Positions 35,311 through 41,900 of a stretch of 64,000 nt of DNA are shown here, in pieces (position 1 is the stretch's first letter; the number at the start of each line of letters is the position of its first letter). The notes beneath the pieces were generated by a model. The model was not told the DNA's origin and did not search any database. It saw only the letters and a program-made list of their open reading frames with translations. The stretch covers positions 496,001 to 560,000 of the forward strand of contig JACJVW010000001.1 of assembly GCA_020637435.1 (NCBI GenBank), in the 5' to 3' direction. The stretch comes from Candidatus Woesearchaeota archaeon. Lineage in GTDB: Archaea > Nanobdellota > Nanobdellia > Woesearchaeales > JACJVW01. The translations under genes and the position numbers were made by a program.

Positions 35311-36545
35311 TCAAGCACCTCCAAAGTGAAGCTCTTTGTTGTATACCCATAGGGGTTTGTTGCCGAAATAGTAATTTCATGCACCCCCGGCGTGTCAATG
35401 ACTGCGGAGATCTCTGAATCAACCGGACCAATGACAAACAACGGTGAATCATCCTGAAGCACAAGATAAAGACCAGTAGGTTCTGTCGCACGTACAGTAT
35501 ACTCAAATAAATCTCCACGCCGGATGGTAAAATCAGGAATATCCTCAATCACCGGTAAATTCTCGGAGTGGTCAATATGCACATGCATAACCTTAAAATC
35601 ACTATTGCCGTAGGCATCAGTGGCAGTAATATAGATTTGCCGATGTCCACTTTGCACCATCGTTGAATCAAGCCTGATAATCCCCGTTTCTGCATTAATA
35701 TCAAACAAATCCGAATCATCAGAATACGTGACACCCTCTCCGCTCGCGACCACTTGATAGAACACCGTGTCCTCTCCGGTTATGTGAATATCTGGAATTT
35801 CTTCAAGAGTAACCTTTTTCTCCTCCAAAGAATACCAGTCATACTGAACCATGAAACTGCTAACCAGCGAGTCTTTCTGAATGGTAAAATAGACTTTACC
35901 AAGTAACGCATCATAAATATAGTAAGAGATATTGACCCCATACTTCTTGCCCAGGTCCTGTATACCATCCAAAGGAATACCCTCTGGAAACTCTGCCTGC
36001 ATAGAAAGAAAACCCTCTATTGCCTCCAATAAGTCTGCCGCAGGCGCTTCAGCAACATATCTGAAACTATCAAGTTCCACTTGCTTAGCATTGTGCCTAA
36101 CCACAATAGGCATATGTACATCAACAAATACCTCTTGCTCCCCTAAGGTGACTAGCGCAGACTCAATTTCTCCAATATCAAGCTCATGACCTGGTATAAT
36201 TATCCCCTCAAGACACAGAGGCAACGAATCACTAACCAGCTCTCCCACCATATGCTCAAAACCCTCTTGAGTCGGACCAAGCAACAAACCTTTGACAAAA
36301 TAATAAGAGACATCAATACTTCCAATAGTCTCATAGTCTTCACCCAAACCCTTAAGGAAAGCTATCTGAAGACTGTCCTTCATTGCCTCTGCCATACACA
36401 AATCAATAGCTGTTTTCGTAGAACTAACGTCAAACTGTACCTGCTGCTCAGAGGTTTCTGGTGCGGACAATAACATAAAAGCCACAAGAGTTCCAACTAT
36501 CACTAAACCCATCACCAAAAAGATGGTAATCTGTCCGTGCTGCAT
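35307..36545 (-). CDS. Membrane-anchored protein with cadherin-like Ig repeats
   Basis: The N-terminus MQHGQITIFLVMGLVIVGTL is a single membrane helix of the GQ-x-T-x-F type common in archaeal surface proteins of this kind. About 200 residues follow with one Cys pair and no clear family. The C-terminal 170 residues form two Ig or dystroglycan-type cadherin-like modules, with ITGEDTVFYQVVASGEG, DINAETGIIRL and ITATDAYGNS in the first and PVIEDIPDFTIRRGD starting the second. It shares an ATGA with the 1,001-aa gene downstream. A TATA box lies at 36565-36575. Confidence 0.7.
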   Translation of the reverse strand: MQHGQITIFLVMGLVIVGTLVAFMLLSAPETSEQQVQFDVSSTKTAIDLCMAEAMKDSLQIAFLKGLGEDYETIGSIDVSYYFVKGLLLGPTQEGFEHMVGELVSDSLPLCLEGIIIPGHELDIGEIESALVTLGEQEVFVDVHMPIVVRHNAKQVELDSFRYVAEAPAADLLEAIEGFLSMQAEFPEGIPLDGIQDLGKKYGVNISYYIYDALLGKVYFTIQKDSLVSSFMVQYDWYSLEEKKVTLEEIPDIHITGEDTVFYQVVASGEGVTYSDDSDLFDINAETGIIRLDSTMVQSGHRQIYITATDAYGNSDFKVMHVHIDHSENLPVIEDIPDFTIRRGDLFEYTVRATEPTGLYLVLQDDSPLFVIGPVDSEISAVIDTPGVHEITISATNPYGYTTKSFTLEVLE

Positions 36546-36564
36546 AGACAGATTGTTGCTTCAA

Positions 36565-36575
36565 GAGTATAAAAG
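36565..36575 (-). promoter_or_regulatory. TATA box of the 35307-36545 gene
   Basis: Minus-strand CTTTTATACTC lies 20-30 nt before the start codon. It is divergent from the rnfC promoter 50 bp away. Confidence 0.5.
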
Positions 36576-36620
36576 ACTTTTCCAGCGGCAAAAGAGGCAA
36601 GCACCAGATATCACCCGAAC

Positions 36621-36630
36621 CTTTTTATAT
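36621..36630 (+). promoter_or_regulatory. TATA box of the Rnf-like operon
   Basis: CTTTTTATAT lies 23-32 nt before the ATG at 36653, so the first gene is predicted to be leaderless. Genes 3-5 depend on translational coupling through overlapping stops and starts. Confidence 0.55.
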
Positions 36631-36652
36631 CCAAAACCCCCCTGCCATAAGC

Positions 36653-37474
36653 ATGAAAAGGGGTATCAAAGAACTTCCACAGCCTTCTCTCATCTCATTG
36701 TACACAGAAAAGACCTCGCTAAAAGAGGGAGAAAAAGTACAGCCCAGGATACTCGATAATCTCCACATACCCTGCAACGGCATAATTCAGAAAATCAAGC
36801 CGGTATTACTCCCTTTAGGAGTATTCGGTGTTGAGATTGACATCAAAGTCGAGTCTTTCGCACCCCTTATGGAACAACCGGAAACATCCGGCAAAGAATT
36901 CTATCCAAAAGCAATAGACGCGGCAGACCACACCCAGGATATCCTTATGGCACAGTTTGGAAAAGAGATACATCAAGAAGTGCAGAAACAAAACCTACAA
37001 ACGATAACTCAGCCAAAAAGAGATGCTGCGCTGCCTTCCGACATCCTTCGTGACCTGCAAATGAAAAAAGGAATTGCCTTTCACTATCTGACCATCATAG
37101 GAGATGACATACCACCTATTGTGGTTCGGGCGTACCCGGGTGAACGCATAAATAATATTGTAGCTTTGGCAATAGGTCTGCACAAAAAACCAAGAAGAGT
37201 CTACTTAGGCAATCCATACTCAGGAATCCCCATGTACAGGTTTGACGCAACCATTCCAAAATCAACAACAACACTTTACATTCAGGACAATAAAAGACAA
37301 AATGAGCTTCCTTGTTCACGCTGCGGCCTATGTGTAGACGTCTGTCCGGTAAAAACGGACCCCGTAGGAACTGCATTTGGCTGGACCAAAGGTCACTGCA
37401 TAGCATGTGGTAAATGTGATGAGATATGCCCAGAACATATACAATTGTTAAGAAGAATTACCTCCGGCTCCTAG
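36653..37474 (+). CDS. rnfC: RnfC-like protein lacking the NADH/FMN domain
   Basis: RnfC is the soluble electron-entry subunit of the Rnf ion-pumping complex. Here the N-terminus looks like its barrel-sandwich domain (LKEGEKVQPRILDNLHIPCNGII). A region resembling the SLBB part follows (FHYLTIIGDDIPPIVVRAYPGERI, then the GNPYSGIPM loop). It ends with two complete [4Fe-4S] motifs, CSRCGLCVDVCP and CIACGKCDEICP. The length is 273 residues against roughly 430-500 in bacteria. The Rossmann domain that binds NADH and FMN is missing between the barrel and SLBB parts. Electrons must therefore enter from another donor, if at all. It overlaps the next gene by 49 nt. Confidence 0.75.
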   Translation: MKRGIKELPQPSLISLYTEKTSLKEGEKVQPRILDNLHIPCNGIIQKIKPVLLPLGVFGVEIDIKVESFAPLMEQPETSGKEFYPKAIDAADHTQDILMAQFGKEIHQEVQKQNLQTITQPKRDAALPSDILRDLQMKKGIAFHYLTIIGDDIPPIVVRAYPGERINNIVALAIGLHKKPRRVYLGNPYSGIPMYRFDATIPKSTTTLYIQDNKRQNELPCSRCGLCVDVCPVKTDPVGTAFGWTKGHCIACGKCDEICPEHIQLLRRITSGS

Positions 37475-38040
37475 GCATACTTGCCATGGCAGGAGCCTTG
37501 CTTGTTTTTTCTAGCGGTAGCTTAAGTAGTGGACTTGCCGCAGCTATAAGTGCAACAGTAATTCTGTTCATAGCAAGAATTGAACACAAGAGAGTATACG
37601 CAGAAAACATCGCCCTACTGGCCGCTGCAGCCACACTAACACCTTGGCCCTTAGCAGTTGTGGCTGGCTTGCTGCTCATCCCTTACATAAGATTGTTTGG
37701 CACCCAATACCTGTTCCAACCAACTCTAGTCTACCTTGCCCTAATACATATATTCACCCCAATAGTAATTGAAATACCTATACTGATTGCTGCGCTCATT
37801 GCATTACCCTGTATCGTTTCATCAGACCTTCGCGCAACCCTACCATACGCCCTGCTTACGCTCCCGCTTATGGACCCTCTTTGCATACTTCTGGGAATCT
37901 ACATCATCAGTGATGAACGAACAAGTCCAAGAAAAAGAAAATGGATCTTCAGCATCATCGCAGGTGTACTTACATACATACTGGGACCTTTCGCCGCCAT
38001 CCTTGTAGCGTCGGCTTGTTCAGGGGTGCTGGAAAGATGA
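37426..38040 (+). CDS. rnfD: RnfD-like membrane protein
   Basis: This 204-residue protein has about six transmembrane helices. The C-terminal part fits RnfD/NqrB: LMDPLCILLGIYIISDERTSP corresponds to the family D-P-V-T-S-P region, followed by a KRKWIFSIIAGVLTYIL helix. SSDLRATLPYALL sits where RnfD carries a flavin-binding threonine in an SGAT-P-like context, so FMN attachment is possible but not assured. It is shorter than typical RnfD (about 310-350). The start at 37426 gives a 49-nt overlap with rnfC. ATG 37486 is an alternative that would cut the first helix. Confidence 0.65.
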   Translation: MPRTYTIVKKNYLRLLGILAMAGALLVFSSGSLSSGLAAAISATVILFIARIEHKRVYAENIALLAAAATLTPWPLAVVAGLLLIPYIRLFGTQYLFQPTLVYLALIHIFTPIVIEIPILIAALIALPCIVSSDLRATLPYALLTLPLMDPLCILLGIYIISDERTSPRKRKWIFSIIAGVLTYILGPFAAILVASACSGVLER

Positions 38041-38450
38041 AAGAAGTCAAATACAGTATTCTCATCATATGCATCATACTCATCCTAATTGGTATCTCTG
38101 CTGCATTCCCACAGAAGGATAAGACCTATGACCAAATACGAACGGTAGTGACTGATGCAGAACGCTTCACAACAGAGCCCATATATGAGCAAGGAAAAAT
38201 AACTTCAGAGTATACGCTCATCTTCAACAAATACAATCAGAAAATAGGTTATGTAGTAAACACAGAAGATGTCAGGGTCATCTATGACACAGAAAAAAAA
38301 GTGAGAGGGGTACTGGTGGGCACAGGCTACACACCTGAGGAACAAACCTTAATTAAACTTGCAGTAACTGAATCATTGCCTACAGGACACAAACATCTGG
38401 ACCAACTTGCAAACAATATCCAAGAGCTAAGTCAAGAGGTGATTGGATGA
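38037..38450 (+). CDS. Single-helix protein in the RnfG position
   Basis: ATG 38037 shares ATGA with the rnfD stop. The 137-residue product has one N-terminal membrane helix (YSILIICIILILIGISAAF) and a small soluble domain with YTLIFNKYNQKIGYVV and RVIYDTEKKVRGVLVG. This matches RnfG in topology and gene order, and weakly in sequence. The threonine motif (S-GAT-x-T) that holds the covalent FMN in RnfG is absent, and the domain is shorter. I assign it to the RnfG slot by position, with low confidence in function. Confidence 0.55.
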   Translation: MKEVKYSILIICIILILIGISAAFPQKDKTYDQIRTVVTDAERFTTEPIYEQGKITSEYTLIFNKYNQKIGYVVNTEDVRVIYDTEKKVRGVLVGTGYTPEEQTLIKLAVTESLPTGHKHLDQLANNIQELSQEVIG

Positions 38451-38947
38451 AAGAGTTCACACAACAGCTTTGGGTAAAAAACCCAATACTTGTCTATCTT
38501 ACAGGTTTGAGCATCCTCCTGGGCAGTGCCGTGAATTTTGAGACAGCACTGATTGCAGGACTCATTGCCACAATCACCATGTTTATAACCACCTCGATAC
38601 TTCACACCCTTCATATTGACGAACTCCCTGCAAGACTGCTAATTGGAACCATGTGTTCAACAATTGCGTTCGCCTATATCCAAAACCCCTACATCCTGCT
38701 CATTGGTGTCTCATCACTAATTACTCAAAAAAACACAACAATCCTTGCATCATTTGGTAAGGGAATAGGTTTCACACTCATCGCATCAATTGTAGGAATA
38801 ATTCGTGAAATAAGCAGCACAGGAGCCTTACACATCCTCAACACAACAATAATCCAGGACTTACCGCACCACGGGATATTCCTCTCGCCTGGATGGACGC
38901 TAATTGTGTTGGCAATATGCATAGCAGGGGTGAGAGCATGGAAGTAA
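38447..38947 (+). CDS. rnfE: RnfE-like membrane protein without Fe-S cysteines
   Basis: The 166-residue protein aligns with RnfE/NqrD. QQLWVKNPILVYLTGLSILLG corresponds to the family start QGLWKNN...LLGLCPLL. GKGIGFTLIASIVGIIREISSTGAL corresponds to the helix before the LREIIGxGTL region, and SPGWTLIVLAICIAG to the last helix. In the family, a Cys in LGLCP and a Cys in TNC hold, with RnfA, an intramembrane [2Fe-2S] cluster. Here the first is Ser and the second region reads ITQKN, so both ligands are gone. The start shares ATGA with the preceding stop. Confidence 0.7.
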   Translation: MKEFTQQLWVKNPILVYLTGLSILLGSAVNFETALIAGLIATITMFITTSILHTLHIDELPARLLIGTMCSTIAFAYIQNPYILLIGVSSLITQKNTTILASFGKGIGFTLIASIVGIIREISSTGALHILNTTIIQDLPHHGIFLSPGWTLIVLAICIAGVRAWK

Positions 38948-39450
38948 TGATGCTCTATTATGCTCTTGGCCTTACACTCTTGCTAAACAAAAGCAAACAG
39001 CCAAAAACAGCTTTGTTGCACGGCTTGATTATCTCAGCAGTTATCCTTGGAATAACCCTTCTGCTATTTCCGGTCAGCACCAGCCTGCACACTCTGAATC
39101 TTGACAGATTCCTGTTTCTTGGAATAGTCTCAACAGTCCTGGTCGTAAGCTTAATTGCGCAAAAATTTGCCAAACAGGCAGATATTTTGAATGCCTTTAT
39201 CCTAACAACAGGCACCGTTTTATTCCTGCTCATGGAACCAGCAACCTTCATGGCAACCCTCCTAAGAACAATTATGGCATGCATATCAATCACCCTGCTC
39301 CTTGTACTAATGACTTCAATCGACAGAAATCTTACAAACATTCCGCAAGCCTGGCAGGGCATTCCAATCAGAATGATTATACTCGGTGTAATTATGCTTA
39401 TAATGACGCACCTTCCCGCTCCTGCACATCTTTCTGCAGTCTTCGGGTAA
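38938..39450 (+). CDS. rnfA: RnfA-like membrane protein without Fe-S cysteines
   Basis: ATG 38938 (MEVMMLYYALG) overlaps the rnfE stop by 10 nt. The 170-residue protein has about six helices. LGLTLLLNKSKQPKTALLHGL parallels the RnfA LGLCPFMGVSKK...TAMGMGL segment. NIPQAWQGIPIRMIILGVIML parallels the DVPxxFxGxxIxLITAGLM end. The LGLCP cysteine is Thr and the TTNC cysteine is lost (LTTGTV). As in the paired RnfE-like protein, the intramembrane cluster cannot form in the known way. No rnfB follows; the next gene is convergent and overlaps by 53 nt. Confidence 0.65.
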   Translation: MEVMMLYYALGLTLLLNKSKQPKTALLHGLIISAVILGITLLLFPVSTSLHTLNLDRFLFLGIVSTVLVVSLIAQKFAKQADILNAFILTTGTVLFLLMEPATFMATLLRTIMACISITLLLVLMTSIDRNLTNIPQAWQGIPIRMIILGVIMLIMTHLPAPAHLSAVFG

Positions 39451-40804
39451 GCTCAGCTATATGTTCTTCAATCTCGGCAATGTCCTTGTACGCCGCCTCA
39501 ATATCCTGACCAATTCTGCCAATATCAGTTATATCTTCAAGAGCACCGGTATGGAACTTCGCAATCTTGTCATTAATATCACGGTACTTATGCAAATCTT
39601 TTCGCATCTTCTCCATATCCCCGCTATCCTGCAGTGCAACAAATCCTTTGATATCCTCCAGAACCTTCTGTTGCTTTAGATCTAGGTGTGCCTGTTCTTC
39701 AGCAGCTTTTTCAGCAGCCTTAGCGTAGTCCATCATCTTGCCCCAGCTCTTCTCAAGTCTTCTTAGTGCACTATCCAGTCGTTTGCGATAATCGTCAAGA
39801 CGTTTTCGGTCATTCTCCTCAATCCCTTCCTGGTCAAGCTTGCGAATATTCTTATCCAGCTCTGATACAGCCTGCTCAACATCTTTTCGCTCATTGGCAA
39901 TTTCTTTGACGGTCTGCTTATCAAATACATCCAGTCGTTTCTCTTCTTCTCGCGAAGAATTGTTATACCGTTCCATATGGTCAATCATATCCCGCAGACC
40001 CTGACGCCTTTCATCAGTCATGGCACCAGGACTGGATACATACTCCTGTATACGACGGAATTGGTCATCATTAAGATTCTTTAACCGGTCAACATACTGT
40101 TCAACCTTTTCAGCATCGCGTTCCTTCGTCAGCATATTCTGCATTCGCGATGCGCCATCCTTGACTGCCCGATACGTATCTCGTGCAGCCGAGGAGGTTC
40201 TGCCGCTCGTGTCCTGGAATCGTCTATTCCATCTATCAAGATCAGCACCAGAACCCCTGCGATAGGGGCTGCCACGCGCCTGCTGCGCAGTCATGAAGAA
40301 ACTGATCATGGCAAACAATAGCGCACCAGCGCCACCAAGTAGGATAAAGAGGTGCTGGAGGTATACGCCTACAGCAAGCACGAGCACACCAACTACAAGG
40401 AAGGATAGAGTAGAATTGTTCGAACTTTGTCTTATCCGAGCAAACAGCGTTATCGCAACAAAGAGTACAGCAAAATTCGACATAACATCATTAAAGCCAC
40501 TCACTCCGCCTCGCGCGATCAGCAGTGAAGTGATTCCGACAAGCGCGGAAAGAGAGAACGCCCTGGGCGCCATCTTTGACTGCGAACCCTTAAACGCAGG
40601 TATCGCGTCGAACGCAGGGTCTATGATACTGTTCAGCATGAAATACATCAAGAGGAAAAGAAGGAAGAACAGCCCGTACTCATTCTCGATGATACTGATC
40701 ACAATCTCTGAACTACCAGCCAACGCACGCTCAAATGAACTCTCAGCGACCACTATAGGCAACAGCAACATCCCTAGCACAAGGGGAAGCAGGAATTTAC
40801 GCAT
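39398..40804 (-). CDS. Membrane protein with long cytoplasmic coiled coil
   Basis: No family is recognised. A signal peptide (MRKFLLPLVLGMLLLPIVVA) is followed by about four to five membrane helices (residues ~40-180). Then come about 280 charged, helix-forming residues with long coiled-coil stretches (YVDRLKNLNDDQFRRIQEYV, RKDVEQAVSELDKNI, ADELARRLEKSW-like). The start codon overlaps the stop of the AbrB-like gene in ATGCGTAA, so the two are translated together. It could be a membrane scaffold whose level is set by that regulator (inference). Confidence 0.7.
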   Translation of the reverse strand: MRKFLLPLVLGMLLLPIVVAESSFERALAGSSEIVISIIENEYGLFFLLFLLMYFMLNSIIDPAFDAIPAFKGSQSKMAPRAFSLSALVGITSLLIARGGVSGFNDVMSNFAVLFVAITLFARIRQSSNNSTLSFLVVGVLVLAVGVYLQHLFILLGGAGALLFAMISFFMTAQQARGSPYRRGSGADLDRWNRRFQDTSGRTSSAARDTYRAVKDGASRMQNMLTKERDAEKVEQYVDRLKNLNDDQFRRIQEYVSSPGAMTDERRQGLRDMIDHMERYNNSSREEEKRLDVFDKQTVKEIANERKDVEQAVSELDKNIRKLDQEGIEENDRKRLDDYRKRLDSALRRLEKSWGKMMDYAKAAEKAAEEQAHLDLKQQKVLEDIKGFVALQDSGDMEKMRKDLHKYRDINDKIAKFHTGALEDITDIGRIGQDIEAAYKDIAEIEEHIAELTRRLQKDVQEREGASL

Positions 40805-40955
40805 CCTTCTTCACCTCAATCTCCTTAAGGATGATATTCCCGTCCTGGTCTTCAACAATCCGAAGCCTCGTCTGCTCATTCCAGCCTTTGCTCTCTACCA
40901 GATCCTTCGGTAAAGTAATCTTATACTGACCCCGGTTATTGACAATCTTAACCAT
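40797..40955 (-). CDS. AbrB/MazE-like (SpoVT-AbrB fold) DNA-binding protein
   Basis: This is a 52-residue protein, MVKIVNNRGQYKITLPKDLV and on. The order basic N-terminus, GQ-x-x-ITLPK-x-LV, W-x-x-x-T-x-L-x-I and a final strand ILKEIEV is that of the swapped-hairpin AbrB fold. Such proteins are transcription regulators or antitoxins. No toxin is adjacent: the downstream partner is a membrane coiled-coil protein. Its upstream DNA has repeated TAGTAC motifs that could be its own operator. Confidence 0.75.
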   Translation of the reverse strand: MVKIVNNRGQYKITLPKDLVESKGWNEQTRLRIVEDQDGNIILKEIEVKKDA

Positions 40956-40988
40956 TTAAAAACCACTAAAAAGTCCACAAAAGCCGAT

Positions 40989-41049
40989 TAGTACTATTTT
41001 ATTACTTTTTTAGTACGTTACTAGTACAGACTTATTACTTTTTTAGTAC
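40989..41049. promoter_or_regulatory. Repeated TAGTAC operator-like array
   Basis: TAGTAC occurs at 40989, 41011, 41022 and 41044. Two of these lie in a perfect 16-nt direct repeat, ATTACTTTTTTAGTAC, at 41001-41016 and 41034-41049, spaced 33 bp (about three helical turns). The array sits upstream of the AbrB-like gene (minus) and of rpl34e (plus). An operator for the AbrB-like protein is a reasonable guess. Confidence 0.5.
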
Positions 41050-41112
41050 TAACCATATTTAAAACCTCCTTCGAACAGTAATTGGAACCCTCCAAGTTTA
41101 TTGGCTTTTTAC

Positions 41113-41140
41113 CCCGGAAAGATTTATAAACAAATCCGGG
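41113..41140 (+). promoter_or_regulatory. rpl34e promoter with palindrome centred on the TATA box
   Basis: The TATA box ATTTATAAA (41122-41130) lies between CCCGGA (41113-41118) and TCCGGG (41135-41140), a perfect 6-bp inverted repeat. The start codon is about 90 nt downstream, so a leader of about 65 nt is predicted. The leader contains a small hairpin, CGCAG-TTGCAC-CTGCG (about 41177-41192). Confidence 0.5.
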
Positions 41141-41218
41141 TTTTTTGATTTCTACAGCGGACGAATACCAGGCCATCGCAGTTGCACCTGCGGGGTACTA
41201 GAAAATTATGTGATAACT

Positions 41219-41488
41219 ATGGTTGCAGGATTGCACAAATCAAGATCATTCAGGCGCGTCTCAAAGCGGACCCCTGGAGCAAAGAACGTAATGCACTATG
41301 TACGAAGAAAACCAAGTAGAGCTCGCTGCGCAATTACCGGCGAAGTACTGCACGGTGTCAAAAGAATGACCGACGCTAAGATGCGAAACACACCTAAGAC
41401 CCAGAAAAGGGCTGAACGTCCTTTTGGCGGAGTCCTCGGTTCCAGAGCATCCCGACGAGTCATCATTGAAGAATCCCGACAGGAGTGA
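41219..41488 (+). CDS. rpl34e: Ribosomal protein L34e
   Basis: This is the large-subunit protein L34e (89 residues from ATG 41219). The family pattern RSRS-x-RRV...TPG...VMHYVRRKPSRARCAI, TPKTQKRAERPFGGVLGSRASRR is clear. In most archaea the CAICG and LCPSC-like pairs form a Zn ribbon. Here they read CAITG and LGSRA, so three of the four zinc ligands are lost. It has an unusually long leader for this window. L14e follows after an 83-nt gap without the cytidylate kinase gene often found between them. Confidence 0.92.
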   Translation: MVAGLHKSRSFRRVSKRTPGAKNVMHYVRRKPSRARCAITGEVLHGVKRMTDAKMRNTPKTQKRAERPFGGVLGSRASRRVIIEESRQE

Positions 41489-41571
41489 TTCGGCATATTT
41501 TTTCGTTCCAATAAAGAATATTACCTCTTGGGGTCAAGGTGACTGCCCCGGAGTTTTAGGAGGAAACTAAA

Positions 41572-41883
41572 ATGATTGAAGTAGGAAGAGTCTGCGTAAA
41601 AATAGCAGGAAGAGACGCACGAAAGAAATGCGTTGTTGTTGAAGTTCTAGACAAGAATTACGTGACCGTTGACGGCCAGACAAGAAGGCGAAAAGTAAAC
41701 ATGAGCCATCTTGAACCGCTCGACAAAACCCTTGGCATTGCAAGTGGTGCGAATCACGCGGCAGTTGTCGCTGCTTTCAAAGACCTTGGCATTGAGATTG
41801 CTGACAGAAAAAGCAAGAAGCCAGCTGAAAGGCCTAAACAAGTCAGAAAGCAAAAACAGACTGACGACAAGAAAAAGAAATAA
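41572..41883 (+). CDS. rpl14e: Ribosomal protein L14e
   Basis: L14e is a KOW-motif large-subunit protein. IEVGRVCVKIAGRDARKKCVVVEVLDKNYVTVDG is the family core, followed by RRRKVNMSHLEPLDK and a basic tail (KKPAERPKQVRKQKQ). A strong TTAGGAGGAAA ribosome binding site precedes the ATG. Just before it GGGGTCA...TGACTGCCCC can form a hairpin. The convergent pheT gene ends 17 nt away. Confidence 0.95.
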   Translation: MIEVGRVCVKIAGRDARKKCVVVEVLDKNYVTVDGQTRRRKVNMSHLEPLDKTLGIASGANHAAVVAAFKDLGIEIADRKSKKPAERPKQVRKQKQTDDKKKK

Positions 41884-41900
41884 CTCGATAGCTCTGTTAC

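Noticed and set aside
40293..40913. A plus-strand frame of 206 codons opposite the coiled-coil membrane gene
   Set aside because: It is the shadow of a gene with signal peptide, membrane helices and coiled coil, and shows no such features itself.
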